Assembly: GCF_031846485.1 (NCBI RefSeq)
Contig: NZ_JAVRHQ010000001.1
Span: forward strand, 186,001 to 250,000
Length of the DNA stretch: 64,000 nt
Reading direction: 5' to 3'
DNA from: Autumnicola tepida
GTDB taxonomy: Bacteria; Bacteroidota; Bacteroidia; Flavobacteriales; Flavobacteriaceae
Numbering within the stretch: position 1 is the first letter of the stretch; every line of letters starts with the position of its first letter. This document shows, one piece after another, positions 45,101 to 54,888 of the stretch. The translations under genes were made by a program, and so were the position numbers. Under the pieces are notes generated by a model. It made no database searches. It was not told the DNA's origin and saw nothing but the letters and a program-made list of their open reading frames with translations.

Positions 45101-45907
45101 CTACCAGCTTCCACCGGCACCCCCGCCACCAAAGCCGCCACCGCCAAAGCCGCCACCGAAGCCACCGCCTCCTCCAAAGCCGCCACCGCCGCCACCAAAA
45201 CCACCGCCACCACCAAAGGTGCCACGGCCCAGCGAGCTTAAAATAACTGCATCAAAAAGGGTACTTCTGCCACTTCTGCGGCCTCCGTTTCTACCACCAC
45301 CTCGTTTCTTACTCAGCGCAATAAGGATAATAATAAAGACGATAAAGAAGATTATAGTTCTTATCGGAGTTCCTCCGGAAGCCTGTCTCCCCTGTGGAGT
45401 GCCTTCAAAAGTACCGTTAAGAACTTCAAATACAGCGGTTGTTCCCTTGTCCAGGCCAGCATAGAAATTATTTTGCCGGAACTCTGGCAGAATAATATTT
45501 TCTATTATAAGATTTGTTTTAGCATCGGTAAGATATTCTTCCAGGCCGTACCCGGTAGTCATCCATATTTTGCGGTCATCTTCAGCAACAAGAATAAGGA
45601 GTCCATTATCTTTTTCACTCTGTCCAACACCCCATTCCTGTGCCCAGTGCGCGGCATAAGTCCCGGCATATTCGCCGTTGAGGGATTGGATAGTGACTAC
45701 TACAATTTGGGTTGAAGTGGTATCGGCATAATTGATTAGTTTTTGCTCCAGCCTTTGTTCTTCAGAAGAAGAAAGCATTTCCGCTTCGTCATACACGCTG
45801 GTTTCTTCTGAAGGTTTTGGCGGAATATCTCTTTGTGCAAGAAGAATTCCTGTGAATGCGAAAAGGAAAAGTAAAGTTAGGTGAAGCTTTTTAGAAAGTA
45901 CAGGCAT
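45101..45907 (-). CDS. TPM-domain membrane protein with Gly-rich tail
   Basis: The 268-aa protein has a signal peptide, a TPM domain (about 40-185; ETSVYDEAEMLSSSEEQRLEQKL start), a single membrane segment (TIIFFIVFIIILIAL), and a C-terminal ~40-residue tract made almost only of Gly and Phe before a final GAGGSW. This is the YgcG/TPM layout. TPM proteins are thought to help membrane-protein or photosystem maintenance; the bacterial role is unclear. It is last in an operon with a second TPM gene and lemA. Confidence 0.88.
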   Translation of the reverse strand: MPVLSKKLHLTLLFLFAFTGILLAQRDIPPKPSEETSVYDEAEMLSSSEEQRLEQKLINYADTTSTQIVVVTIQSLNGEYAGTYAAHWAQEWGVGQSEKDNGLLILVAEDDRKIWMTTGYGLEEYLTDAKTNLIIENIILPEFRQNNFYAGLDKGTTAVFEVLNGTFEGTPQGRQASGGTPIRTIIFFIVFIIILIALSKKRGGGRNGGRRSGRSTLFDAVILSSLGRGTFGGGGGFGGGGGGFGGGGGFGGGFGGGGFGGGGAGGSW

Positions 45908-46348
45908 TTATCCTTTGGAGATTTTATCGGAAAGTTCGTTTACATCATTTTCATTCCATGGGAAATGTTTCTGAAGTTCTGTTCCTGCTTTTAAAACACC
46001 ATCCACGAGCCCCTGTTTGAACTTTCCTTGTTTAAACTGAGCCACAATAGCGTCTTTGGTGCTTTCCCAAAAATCATTTTCAACCACATCGTTTATACCT
46101 TTATCGCCATAGATCACAAAATTACGGTCCTCTACGGCAACATAAATAAGTACGCCGTTATCCTGCTTGGTATTGTCCATTTTGAGCATGTGAAACACCT
46201 CCATGGCACGCTCAAAAATATCTTTGCCGCCGGTGGATTTTTCGAGGTGTACCCGAATTTCTCCCGAAGTATTCTTTTCGGCAGTGCGTATTGCTTCTAC
46301 GATTTCCTCTTCTTCAGCCTTGCTTAAAAATTCTTCAGCTTTGCTCAT
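45908..46348 (-). CDS. TPM-domain protein, 146 aa
   Basis: A single TPM domain (VEAIRTAEKNTSGEIRVHLE start, DNGVLIYVAVEDRNFVIYGDKGIN core) without signal peptide or membrane segment. It starts 4 bp after the lemA stop, and its own stop is adjacent to the next TPM start, so translation is coupled. TPM + TPM + LemA is a conserved Bacteroidota unit. Confidence 0.9.
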   Translation of the reverse strand: MSKAEEFLSKAEEEEIVEAIRTAEKNTSGEIRVHLEKSTGGKDIFERAMEVFHMLKMDNTKQDNGVLIYVAVEDRNFVIYGDKGINDVVENDFWESTKDAIVAQFKQGKFKQGLVDGVLKAGTELQKHFPWNENDVNELSDKISKG

Positions 46349-46351
46349 ATC

Positions 46352-46948
46352 TTAAAAATCAAATTCCACATCAGGAGCGTTTTCCGCTCCGGCGTCTGCT
46401 TCAAAAGTCGGCTTTCTTTCAAACCCAAACATTCCTGCAAAAATATTATTAGGGAACTTTCTAATGTATGTATTGTATTCCCTTACCGATTCATTAAACC
46501 TGGTTCTGGCCACGCTTATCCGGTTTTCGGTTCCTTCCAGTTGGGATTGCAGTTGAAGAAAATTCTGGTTAGCCCTTAATTCAGGATATCGCTCCACCGT
46601 TACCAGAAGCCTTGAAAGCGCAGAGCTCACACCGCTTTGGGCCTGTTGGAATTGTTGGATTTGCTGTGGGTCCAGATCATCGGCATTTACGTTTACTGAT
46701 GTTGCCTTAGCCCGCGCTTCAATAACATCGGTTAACGTTCCCCGCTCAAAATCGGCTGCGCCTCTAACCGTACTTACCAGGTTTGGGATAAGGTCGCTCC
46801 TTCTCTGGTAGGAGTTTTCCACATCGGCCCAGGTTTGTTTTACGGTTTCTTCAAGTTCTACCGCCGTATTGTTGATGCCCGCGGTAAGGCTGTAAATTAT
46901 TATAGCTATAACAACAATAACAATTGTGGGGATTAGCCATTTCTTCAT
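46352..46948 (-). CDS. lemA: LemA family protein
   Basis: The 198-aa protein has one N-terminal membrane anchor (about 5-25) and the LemA coiled-coil domain with the WADVENSYQRRSDLIPNLV motif and a late FNESVREYNTYIRKFPNNIFA block. The family is membrane-anchored and of unclear biochemical role. It lies 2 bp from the MerR gene and 4 bp from the TPM gene, in one operon with them. Confidence 0.93.
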   Translation of the reverse strand: MKKWLIPTIVIVVIAIIIYSLTAGINNTAVELEETVKQTWADVENSYQRRSDLIPNLVSTVRGAADFERGTLTDVIEARAKATSVNVNADDLDPQQIQQFQQAQSGVSSALSRLLVTVERYPELRANQNFLQLQSQLEGTENRISVARTRFNESVREYNTYIRKFPNNIFAGMFGFERKPTFEADAGAENAPDVEFDF

Positions 46949-46950
46949 AA

Positions 46951-47280
46951 TTACAACTGATTTTTTATATTTATAAGGGTAGCTTTAATGCCCTCTAACT
47001 TACGAATAATTTCAAAGTTATTTAGGGTTTGCTGCTTTTCTTCTTTCAGGTGGATTTTGGCGCCTTCAAGGGTGAAGCCGCGCTCTTTTACAAGGTGAAA
47101 AATAAGCTCCAGGTTTTTAATGTCCTCCTGGGTGAACTTCCTGTTGCCTTTGGCATTTTTCTTTGGTTTAATAACATCAAATTCCTTCTCCCAAAACCGG
47201 ATAAGGGAGGTGTTTACCTTAAAAGCTTCGGCAACTTCGCCAATGCTGTAATAGCGTTTTTCGGGTAGGTTGATGTGCAT
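46951..47280 (-). CDS. MerR-family regulator, 109 aa
   Basis: An N-terminal MerR winged helix (YYSIGEVAEAFKVNTSLIRFWEKEFDVIKP) is followed by a short helical tail (LEGAKIHLKEEK) without the usual long effector domain or Cys ligands. It is likely a DNA-binding regulator of the small flavobacterial type. Its first base is the last base of the M23 peptidase gene's stop region (shared base 47280), so the two are coupled. Confidence 0.9.
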   Translation of the reverse strand: MHINLPEKRYYSIGEVAEAFKVNTSLIRFWEKEFDVIKPKKNAKGNRKFTQEDIKNLELIFHLVKERGFTLEGAKIHLKEEKQQTLNNFEIIRKLEGIKATLINIKNQL

Positions 47281-48257
47281 TAATCCAGAGATTGATTTTC
47301 CTGTTGTGCTTTTTCCAGAATTTGGTCAAATTCTTCGGGAGAAAGGTTTCCGTAGTAAAAATTGATTGGATTTATCCTTTCATCATCTTTAAAAATCTCA
47401 TAATGCAGGTGTGGCCCTTCAGAACGGCCGGTGCTTCCAACAAACCCAATCACGTCCCCGCGTTTTACCTTTTGGCCCCGCCTTACGTTATACTTGTAGA
47501 GGTGACCATAGAGACTGGTGTAGCCGTAGCCATGGTCTATCCTTATGTGGTTGCCATAGCCGGTGGAGCGGTTGTCTGCCCTGGCCACCCGGCCATCCCC
47601 GGTAGCATAAACCGGAGTACCCCGCGGAGCACTAAAATCCATACCGTAATGGAACTTTTTTACTTTGGTAAAAGGATCGGTTCTCCATCCATATCCCGAA
47701 GCAATACGTTTTAAATCTTCATTTTTTACAGGTTGAATGGCCGGAATAGCGGCCAGTAAGCTTTCCTTTTCCTTTGCAAGTTCGGCGATTTCATCTAAAG
47801 ATTTGGATTGAACAACCAGTTGCTTGGTGAGAATATCCATACGTTTGCTGGTTTGGATAATAAGCCTGGAATTATCAAAACCTTCCAGGTCTTTATAGCG
47901 GTTAATCCCGCCAAAACCTGCTTTTCGTTGCTCTTCTGGTATGGGGTTGGCTTCAAAATAAAGCCTGTAAATGTTGTTATCGCGGTCTTCTACATTGGCC
48001 AGCACTTCCTGTATCTGGTCCATTTTCTTGTTCAGCAGGCCGTATTGCAGTTTCATGTTCTGCAGTTCCCGCTTCAGCGCTTTTTCCTGCGGAGTTTCTA
48101 TTTGCGGAATGTTCAGGTAAATTACCAGCAGGATAAATCCCGCCAGGAACGAACTAAGGATGCTCAACAGTATAATTCCCAGTTTCCGGCCTTTACGGCG
48201 CTCTATTTTTTTATAGGAAAGTGTCTCGCTATCGTAATAATATTTAACCTTCGACAT
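47280..48257 (-). CDS. M23 metallopeptidase with membrane anchor
   Basis: The 325-aa protein has one membrane segment near residues 27-50, a coiled-coil region (about 60-180), and a C-terminal LytM/M23 domain with the zinc ligands in FHYGMD and HLHYEIF. It should cut or bind peptidoglycan cross-links in the periplasm. Length and layout match flavobacterial cell-division-associated M23 proteins. It is the first gene of the M23-MerR-LemA-TPM-TPM operon and is divergent from alaS. Confidence 0.92.
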   Translation of the reverse strand: MSKVKYYYDSETLSYKKIERRKGRKLGIILLSILSSFLAGFILLVIYLNIPQIETPQEKALKRELQNMKLQYGLLNKKMDQIQEVLANVEDRDNNIYRLYFEANPIPEEQRKAGFGGINRYKDLEGFDNSRLIIQTSKRMDILTKQLVVQSKSLDEIAELAKEKESLLAAIPAIQPVKNEDLKRIASGYGWRTDPFTKVKKFHYGMDFSAPRGTPVYATGDGRVARADNRSTGYGNHIRIDHGYGYTSLYGHLYKYNVRRGQKVKRGDVIGFVGSTGRSEGPHLHYEIFKDDERINPINFYYGNLSPEEFDQILEKAQQENQSLD

Positions 48258-48388
48258 GAGTTAAATTTATGCTATTTTTGCCATTCAGTTACCGCACAAT
48301 TACTGTGCAAATTTAGATGGTAAACGAACAAATATAGCAATTGTTTCATCGCCATCATAATTTTGTAAAACCACAACAGAAGAGCTTC

Positions 48389-51004
48389 ATGAAATCGCAG
48401 GATATCCGAAACCAGTTTCTCGAATTTTTCAAAAGTAAAGGCCATTCCGTAGTAGCCTCGGCACCCATGGTAATTAAAGACGACCCAACGCTTATGTTTA
48501 CCAATGCCGGGATGAACCAGTTTAAGGAATTCTTTTTAGGAAATTCAGAACCCAAAAATTCCCGTGTTACCGATACGCAAAAATGTTTGCGGGTTAGCGG
48601 CAAACATAACGATTTGGAAGAAGTGGGGCATGATACCTACCACCACACCATGTTTGAGATGCTTGGGAACTGGAGTTTTGGGGATTACTTTAAAAAAGAA
48701 GCCATTCAGTGGGCGTGGGAACTGCTTACTGAAGTTTATAAAATCAATCCTGAAAATTTATATGTTTCGGTTTTTGAAGGCAGCAAAGACAATGATAAGC
48801 TGGAGTTGGATTCCGAAGCGCTGGACCTGTGGAAGGCCATTGTGCCTGAAGAGCGTATTATCTACGGAAACAAAAAGGACAATTTCTGGGAAATGGGAGA
48901 CCAGGGGCCTTGCGGGCCCTGTTCCGAAATTCATATCGATATCCGGACTGAAGAAGAAAAAGCTAAAAAACCCGGTCGCGAACTTGTAAATGCAGACCAT
49001 CCGCAGGTGGTGGAAATCTGGAACCTGGTTTTTATGCAATATAATCGCAAAGCCGACGGCTCCCTGGAAGAACTGCCTGCAAAACATATAGACACAGGGA
49101 TGGGCTTTGAACGCCTTTGCATGGTATTGCAGGGAAAACAGTCTAATTATGAAACCGATGTTTTTACACCACTAATCCATGAAATTGAGGCCGTGACCAA
49201 CAACAAATACGGTGCTTCAGAAAAGGCAAATATCGCCATTCGCGTAATTGCAGACCATGTGCGGGCGGTGGCTTTTTCTATTGCCGACGGGCAGTTGCCC
49301 AGCAATACCGGCGCCGGCTATGTGATAAGAAGGATTTTGAGAAGGGCCATTCGCTACGGATTTACTTTTCTTGGTACCAAAGAACCTTTTATTTACAAGC
49401 TTATGGAAACCCTTAGCCGCCAAATGGGCGATGCTTTCCCTGAGTTAAAATCCCAGAAGCAACTGTGCGAAAATGTGATAAAAGAAGAAGAGCATTCATT
49501 TTTGCGGACCCTGGATCAGGGGCTGGTGCTGCTGGAAAACATTATAGAAGAAGCCGAAGTAAAGAAAATCTCGGGAAAAAAGGCCTTTGAACTTTACGAT
49601 ACCTACGGTTTTCCCATAGACCTTACAGCGCTTATTTTAAGGGAACGCGGCTACCATCTGGATGAGAAGGAATTTGAAGCCGAGCTGAAGAAGCAGAAGG
49701 ACCGTTCCCGTGCTGCCACGCAAATTACCGCCGGCGACTGGGTAGAGCTGGGCGAGGTAGATAAAGAATCTTTTGTAGGTTATGATCATCTGGAGGCTGA
49801 TGTGAAAATTGCGCGGTACCGAAAGGTGGAAACAAAAAAGCAGGGGGAATTATTCCAAATTGTGCTGAATAAAACTCCTTTTTATCCTGAAGGTGGAGGA
49901 CAGGTAGGCGATAAAGGCTATCTTGAAGCGGCCAACGGAAATGTGACCTACATAACCGATACTAAAAAGGAAAACAACCAAATTATCCATTTTGCCAAAT
50001 CGCTGCCCGAAAACCCGGAAGAAGATTTTAAAGCAATAGTAGATGCCGACCAGCGTGCCCGCACTGCTGCAAACCATACGGCCACCCATTTGCTGCACCA
50101 GGCGCTGCGCAACATTTTGGGAGAACATGTGGAGCAAAAAGGCTCTATGGTGCAAAGCGGCCATTTGCGTTTTGATTTTTCCCATTTCAGCAAAGTTTCT
50201 AAAGAAGAGCTGGAAGAGGTTGAGGCTTTTGTAAATGCGCGCATCCGTGAAAACCATGAGCTTTCTGAACAGCGTAACCTGGCCTACCAGGAAGCCATAG
50301 ACCAGGGAGCCATCGCTTTGTTTGGTGAGAAGTACGGAGATAACGTAAGGGCGATAAAATTTGGAGATTCCATGGAACTCTGCGGCGGGACGCATGTACA
50401 GAAAACTTCAGATATCTGGTATTTTAAAATTACAGGAGAAAATGCTGTGGCTTCCGGAATAAGAAGGATAGAAGCCATTACCGGAGAGGCGGTGAAAGAT
50501 TATTTCGCCAACCAGGATAAAACCCTCGAAGAGGTAAAATCACTTCTGAAAAATGCCAAAGATCCTGTAAAATCCATCAACAGTCTTCAGGAGGAGAATT
50601 CAGAATTGAAGAAGCAGGTGGAAAGCCTACTGAAGGACAAGGCGAAATCTTTAAAATCTGACCTTAAAAATGAAATTTCAGAACAAAACGGGATCAATTT
50701 TCTGGCAAAAATTGTAGACCTGGATGCAGGAGGCATAAAAGATCTGGCCTTTCAGCTTGATAATGAAATGGAAAACCTTTTTCTTGTATTTGGCACTGAA
50801 CAAAACGGCAAAGCCCTAATTTCCTGTTATATTTCCAAAAACCTGGTGGCCGAAAAGGATTTAAACGCCGGAAAAATTGTGCGTGAACTCGGGAAGTATA
50901 TACAGGGCGGCGGTGGTGGCCAGCCATTCTTCGCCACGGCCGGGGGAAAAAATCCTGCTGGTTTAAATGAAGCCATACAGGCAGCGGCAAATTTTGTAAA
51001 GTGA
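48389..51004 (+). CDS. alaS: alanyl-tRNA synthetase
   Basis: The frame opens at 48341, but ATG 48389 (MKSQDIRNQFLEFFKSKGH) is the known AlaRS start, giving 871 aa. The class II aminoacylation domain (TDTQKCLRVSGKHNDLEEVG), tRNA-recognition region, editing domain with HTATHLLHQAL and CGGTHV zinc ligands, and C-Ala domain with the coiled-coil and Gly-rich end (GGGGGQPFFATAGG) are all present. It charges tRNA-Ala. No frameshift is seen. Confidence 0.97.
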   Translation: MKSQDIRNQFLEFFKSKGHSVVASAPMVIKDDPTLMFTNAGMNQFKEFFLGNSEPKNSRVTDTQKCLRVSGKHNDLEEVGHDTYHHTMFEMLGNWSFGDYFKKEAIQWAWELLTEVYKINPENLYVSVFEGSKDNDKLELDSEALDLWKAIVPEERIIYGNKKDNFWEMGDQGPCGPCSEIHIDIRTEEEKAKKPGRELVNADHPQVVEIWNLVFMQYNRKADGSLEELPAKHIDTGMGFERLCMVLQGKQSNYETDVFTPLIHEIEAVTNNKYGASEKANIAIRVIADHVRAVAFSIADGQLPSNTGAGYVIRRILRRAIRYGFTFLGTKEPFIYKLMETLSRQMGDAFPELKSQKQLCENVIKEEEHSFLRTLDQGLVLLENIIEEAEVKKISGKKAFELYDTYGFPIDLTALILRERGYHLDEKEFEAELKKQKDRSRAATQITAGDWVELGEVDKESFVGYDHLEADVKIARYRKVETKKQGELFQIVLNKTPFYPEGGGQVGDKGYLEAANGNVTYITDTKKENNQIIHFAKSLPENPEEDFKAIVDADQRARTAANHTATHLLHQALRNILGEHVEQKGSMVQSGHLRFDFSHFSKVSKEELEEVEAFVNARIRENHELSEQRNLAYQEAIDQGAIALFGEKYGDNVRAIKFGDSMELCGGTHVQKTSDIWYFKITGENAVASGIRRIEAITGEAVKDYFANQDKTLEEVKSLLKNAKDPVKSINSLQEENSELKKQVESLLKDKAKSLKSDLKNEISEQNGINFLAKIVDLDAGGIKDLAFQLDNEMENLFLVFGTEQNGKALISCYISKNLVAEKDLNAGKIVRELGKYIQGGGGGQPFFATAGGKNPAGLNEAIQAAANFVK

Positions 51005-51100
51005 AGTATGAGGTTGGAGATACGAGGTAAGAAGTAAAATCTGAAGTGAGAAGTTGAAAAATAAGCCTACAGCCTGCTGCCGAATACATAAAGGAAAAAT

Positions 51101-52069
51101 ATGGAATTCAGGACAATAGTACCTACAAAAGAACAACAGCCGAAAATTGATTATAATTCCAAAATTTTTATGCTTGGCTCCTGTTTTACAGAAAATATTG
51201 GGGAAAAGCTGGAGTATTTCAAGTTTCAGAATTTTCGCAATCCATTCGGAATATTTTTTCATCCCAGGGCAATTGAGAATTTTCTGGACCGGGTGGTTTC
51301 CAGGTTTAAGTATAAAGATGAAGATGTTTTTCGGCATAATGAACGCTGGCATAGTTTTGAAGCCCATTCTGAATTGAGCAACAGCAACAAGAAAAATTTG
51401 CTGAGGGACCTCAATACGGGATTGAGAAATTCTGGAAAATTTCTAAAATCTGCCACTCACATAGTCATTACTCTTGGAACTGCCTGGGGATATTACCATA
51501 AAGACCTGGATGAAACCGTAGCCAATTGCCATAAAGTTGCACAGCAGGAATTTGAAAAGCAGCTAATGACGGTAGATGAAATCCGCCAGAGTCTTTTGCA
51601 GATTTTATCTTCCATTCATCTTATAAATCCCAAAGCTTCCATCATATTTAATATTTCCCCGGTGCGCCATCTTAAAGACGGGTTTACGGACAATCAGTGG
51701 AGTAAATCCAATCTCCTGGCGGCGTTGCAGCAATGCTTATCAGAATTTTCTCAAAATAAAGAATGGGGAGAAACCCTTTCCTATTTTCCCAGTTATGAGA
51801 TTATGATGGACGAGCTCAGGGATTACCGATTTTATGCTGAAGATATGGTTCATCCCAATAAAACTGCTGTGGATTATATCTGGAAACAATTTCAGAAAAC
51901 GTGGATTTCTGCGGAAGCAGAACCAACCCTTAAGGAGGTTGAGAGAATTCAAAAGAGCCTTTCGCATCGTTCATTTAATCAAAAATCGAAGGCGCATCAA
52001 AAATTTCAAAAGCAGCTGCAGGGGAAAATGCAGAAACTTCAAAAGAAGTACTCTCATATCAAATTTTGA
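51101..52069 (+). CDS. GSCFA-domain protein
   Basis: The 322-aa protein starts with FRTIVPTKEQQPKIDYNSK and has GSCFTENIG at about residue 27, the signature of the GSCFA family, which is widespread in Bacteroidota and resembles SGNH hydrolases. A late D-x-V-H (AEDMVHPNKTA) fits the Asp-His of that fold. The reaction is unknown. It lies 96 bp behind alaS on the same strand. Confidence 0.92.
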   Translation: MEFRTIVPTKEQQPKIDYNSKIFMLGSCFTENIGEKLEYFKFQNFRNPFGIFFHPRAIENFLDRVVSRFKYKDEDVFRHNERWHSFEAHSELSNSNKKNLLRDLNTGLRNSGKFLKSATHIVITLGTAWGYYHKDLDETVANCHKVAQQEFEKQLMTVDEIRQSLLQILSSIHLINPKASIIFNISPVRHLKDGFTDNQWSKSNLLAALQQCLSEFSQNKEWGETLSYFPSYEIMMDELRDYRFYAEDMVHPNKTAVDYIWKQFQKTWISAEAEPTLKEVERIQKSLSHRSFNQKSKAHQKFQKQLQGKMQKLQKKYSHIKF

Positions 52070-52384
52070 GATTCGGATAACAAGAAGGTTACATTGGGAT
52101 AATCTTAAAAATTTAGTCAAATTTATTATGGGTTTTAAATAATTTGTATTTTTACAATACGGATCCTGACTGTTAAGGTGTTATAGTAAAGGGTTTATAT
52201 TCTTTATTGCCTGGGCTTCGGGATTTGTAATCTAAAATTTGTTGGGGTAGATTTTAGAATTTTTAAAACTAATGGACGGGTGGGGCCGTCCATTAGTATT
52301 TTAAAAAATCAATGAATTTTCCTCCACACCTTTAAAATAGTTGTTTTCTGCAAGATCTCCACGTGTAGAAATATTATTTGTATT
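52070..52384. other. non-coding stretch with terminator
   Basis: I see no gene in these 315 bp. The strongest element is the hairpin at 52268-52297. The preceding ~100 bp have several T-rich stretches and could encode a small RNA ending at that hairpin, but there is no clear promoter. Confidence 0.4.
52268..52305 (+). terminator. strong hairpin terminator
   Basis: A 12-bp perfect stem ACTAATGGACGG / CCGTCCATTAGT with a GTGGGG loop is followed by ATTTTAAAAAATC. It lies about 200 bp after GSCFA. Confidence 0.8.
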
Positions 52385-53011
52385 TTGCTCCTAAATCATT
52401 TAAAAATGAAAAAAATCCTGGCGGGAATCCTGTTGGTTCTACTAATTTTCTTCGCTTATAAATATTTCCAGAATCAACAAAATGAAAGGCAAAAACTGCA
52501 GGAAAATACTTCTCTTATTCAGGAGCAAATTCGTAATGTGGGGAAGTTAGTGGTTACTGAAGGCACTTTTTCGCAAGTGTATTCTTACAAAGATTCAAAA
52601 AAGTTTTATTTAGATATATTTTCTGCCCGTAAAAAAGCACTCATTGTCGTTAATGCTGAAGTAACTGTAGCTTACGACCTGAGTAAGCTTAAAGTAGCAG
52701 TGAATGAAGAAGAGAAAACTGTCAATATTCTCAGTATTCCTGAAGAGGAGATAACCATCAATCCGGATATTCAGTATTACGATGTTACCCAGGATTACCT
52801 TAATAAATTCGACGCTTCAGATTACAACAAGATTAAAGAACGGGTAAATGCCTCCATCCGCAGGAAAGTAGAGCAGTCCAGCCTGAAATCTAATGCGCAA
52901 AACCGGCTGATAAGCGAGCTTCAGAAAATTTACATTCTTACCAGTTCTATGGGCTGGACGCTGACTTATAATGATAATCCCATCCAGAATTCCGGAGACT
53001 GGACGAGCTGA
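52385..53011 (+). CDS. DUF4230 protein, 208 aa
   Basis: The frame begins at a TTG-type codon; ATG 52406 (MKKILAGILLVLLIFFAYKYF) gives a clean N-terminal membrane anchor and is the likelier start. A coiled-coil linker and a DUF4230 domain (VVTEGTFSQVYSYKD, KKALIVVNAEVTVAYDLSKLKV) follow. Function is unknown; members are membrane-anchored with a periplasmic domain. It is convergent with the hydroxylase gene, 11 bp apart. Confidence 0.8.
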   Translation: MLLNHLKMKKILAGILLVLLIFFAYKYFQNQQNERQKLQENTSLIQEQIRNVGKLVVTEGTFSQVYSYKDSKKFYLDIFSARKKALIVVNAEVTVAYDLSKLKVAVNEEEKTVNILSIPEEEITINPDIQYYDVTQDYLNKFDASDYNKIKERVNASIRRKVEQSSLKSNAQNRLISELQKIYILTSSMGWTLTYNDNPIQNSGDWTS

Positions 53012-53022
53012 AGATGTAAATT

Positions 53023-54777
53023 CTATTTCACGAGTTCAGCATCAACCATGGTAATGCCATCTTCAATAAGATGCCTGATTTTTGGCCTTTTTGCTTTCAC
53101 GGTTTCTAAATGCTCAAGAACTTCTTTGGCCAGGTTCTGGTCTTGGAAAACCGCAAGTTCATAGATTTCCACAGCAAGAAGCCAGTCTTTGGGATGATAT
53201 TTTTTCAGCAGGTCAAAAGCAGCATTCAGCGAATATTTAGTGGTTTTACCTTCCCTTATATTTCTTACCGACTCATAAAGGCTTTCCAGCTCTTCCCGCT
53301 CTGGTGTCTTTTTACTTTTTACCGTAGTTGAAGAGGTTTTGTGGGTAATCAGGTCAAAAGAATTATTATCTGCAGGCCCGGCAAAGGCTGAAATCACCTC
53401 CTTGCCAACAGCCATATCATATTTCCCCCACTCCGGTTTAAAAAGTATTTTTTCGCCATGGGTCACGCTGCAGTTTTTAAAGCTGATGAGGATAATTTTT
53501 CCCTGCAGGTTGCGGGTACCGGTTATAATCTCGCCCTCAACCACAATACCGCCTTCAAATTCCAGTTTCACCTGCTCGCCTTCATAGATGTCATACGCCC
53601 GCAGGTCCCGTGGGCTCATATCTTCAATAGCAAGGTTAATTCCTTTTAGCTTACCAATGGGAGAGCCAAAACCTTCGGGATGATTTTTGGTTCCATGCCC
53701 CACCAGTTCCTTTTCCCGGTAAGATAATGCGGTTTTTCCGCTGGTTTTAACGTACACAGGTTCGCCTTCATTGGAGATTACTTCTGTAAAGTCTCCTGAA
53801 ACCTGCAATCCCGTGCTTAATTCTATAGTGCCAATACTTTTAGAATCAATCAGCTTCTGAATACCTTCCAGTCCTCCTTTGCGAAGCGCCATGGAATTGG
53901 CAAATTCTTCCAGCACCAGGCTAAGATGGGCAAAATCTGGCGTTACATATAACTGTGGCTGGGGTTTGGTGATATCAAAATCCTGCTTAACCGCCTCAAT
54001 AGTGTAAGGCAGCTTCTTCACTTTATCGGTCATGCACCAGGTGCTTTCCCCAATAGAAGACAAAAGTCCGGCGCCATAAATTTTAGGGTTTTCAAGGCTG
54101 CCAATCAATCCATATTCTACCGTCCACCAGTGTAAATTACGAATCCGGGCCATTTCGCTGGCTTCACCCATATTATTCTGAAGGTAATCCACTTTTTCTT
54201 CCGCAGCTTTAATCTCTTCTTCAGGCGTATCTTCAGCCTCTTTTAAAATACTCAGCAGCCGTATGGCTTCGTACATTTCATAATCCCGGGAACTGGAGAT
54301 GGCTTTGCAGCCAATCTCGCCAAACCTCCTCAGGTATTCAGCATATTCGGGATTGGCGATAATAGGCGCATGCCCGGCACCTTCATGAATAATATCCGGC
54401 GCGGGCGTGTATTCTATATGTTCCAGTTGCCTGATATCACTGGCGATGACCAAAACATTAAAAGCCTGAAATTCCATAAAAGCCGCCGGTGGGATAAATC
54501 CGTCTACGGCAACCGCAGCCCATCCAATCTCCTTTAAAATACGGTTCATCCCGTACATATTGGGAATATGGTCTATGGAAATGCCTGTTTTCTTCAGTCC
54601 TTCCAGGTAAGAAGAATGAGCCACCCTGCTGAGGTATTCCACATTTTTGCGCATTACATACCTCCAAACCGCCTGGTTAATGGCGGTATAATTATCATAA
54701 TTCTGCGGTTTTATATATTGCTGAAGATGTGCCGGCAGCCGGTCCAGAATTTCGTTGGATTGAATTTGGTCAAGCAT
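53023..54777 (-). CDS. aromatic amino acid hydroxylase, long form
   Basis: The frame opens at 54825, but ATG 54777 (MLDQIQSNEILDRLP) is more likely, giving 584 aa. The N-terminal ~270 residues are the iron- and pterin-dependent hydroxylase domain with metal His residues in DIIHEGAGHAP and a Glu in the EYGLIG helix region. The ~300-residue C-terminal part (KTSGKTALSYREKELVGHG...) is not part of the usual bacterial phenylalanine hydroxylase (about 270-300 aa) but is found in flavobacterial members. The reaction is probably Phe to Tyr. The tail's function is unknown. Confidence 0.9.
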   Translation of the reverse strand: MLDQIQSNEILDRLPAHLQQYIKPQNYDNYTAINQAVWRYVMRKNVEYLSRVAHSSYLEGLKKTGISIDHIPNMYGMNRILKEIGWAAVAVDGFIPPAAFMEFQAFNVLVIASDIRQLEHIEYTPAPDIIHEGAGHAPIIANPEYAEYLRRFGEIGCKAISSSRDYEMYEAIRLLSILKEAEDTPEEEIKAAEEKVDYLQNNMGEASEMARIRNLHWWTVEYGLIGSLENPKIYGAGLLSSIGESTWCMTDKVKKLPYTIEAVKQDFDITKPQPQLYVTPDFAHLSLVLEEFANSMALRKGGLEGIQKLIDSKSIGTIELSTGLQVSGDFTEVISNEGEPVYVKTSGKTALSYREKELVGHGTKNHPEGFGSPIGKLKGINLAIEDMSPRDLRAYDIYEGEQVKLEFEGGIVVEGEIITGTRNLQGKIILISFKNCSVTHGEKILFKPEWGKYDMAVGKEVISAFAGPADNNSFDLITHKTSSTTVKSKKTPEREELESLYESVRNIREGKTTKYSLNAAFDLLKKYHPKDWLLAVEIYELAVFQDQNLAKEVLEHLETVKAKRPKIRHLIEDGITMVDAELVK

Positions 54778-54851
54778 AATCGTGTGGTTGTGGTTTGAAC
54801 TAAAGGTAAGAAAATTGTAGTTCAAATTGCAGGATTTCGGGAAAGGCTGTA

Positions 54852-54881
54852 AATAAAAAAGCCCCGGTTAAGGGGCTTTAA
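54852..54881 (-). terminator. terminator of DUF4136 gene
   Basis: An 8-bp stem AAAGCCCC / GGGGCTTT with a 6-nt loop. Read on the minus strand it is followed by a run of T, just after the stop at 54889. Confidence 0.88.
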
Positions 54882-54888
54882 AAGTACT

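Noticed and set aside
45087..45464. Pro-rich frame on the plus strand
   Set aside because: It is the antisense of the Gly-rich tail of the TPM gene, so the Pro repeats are an artefact.
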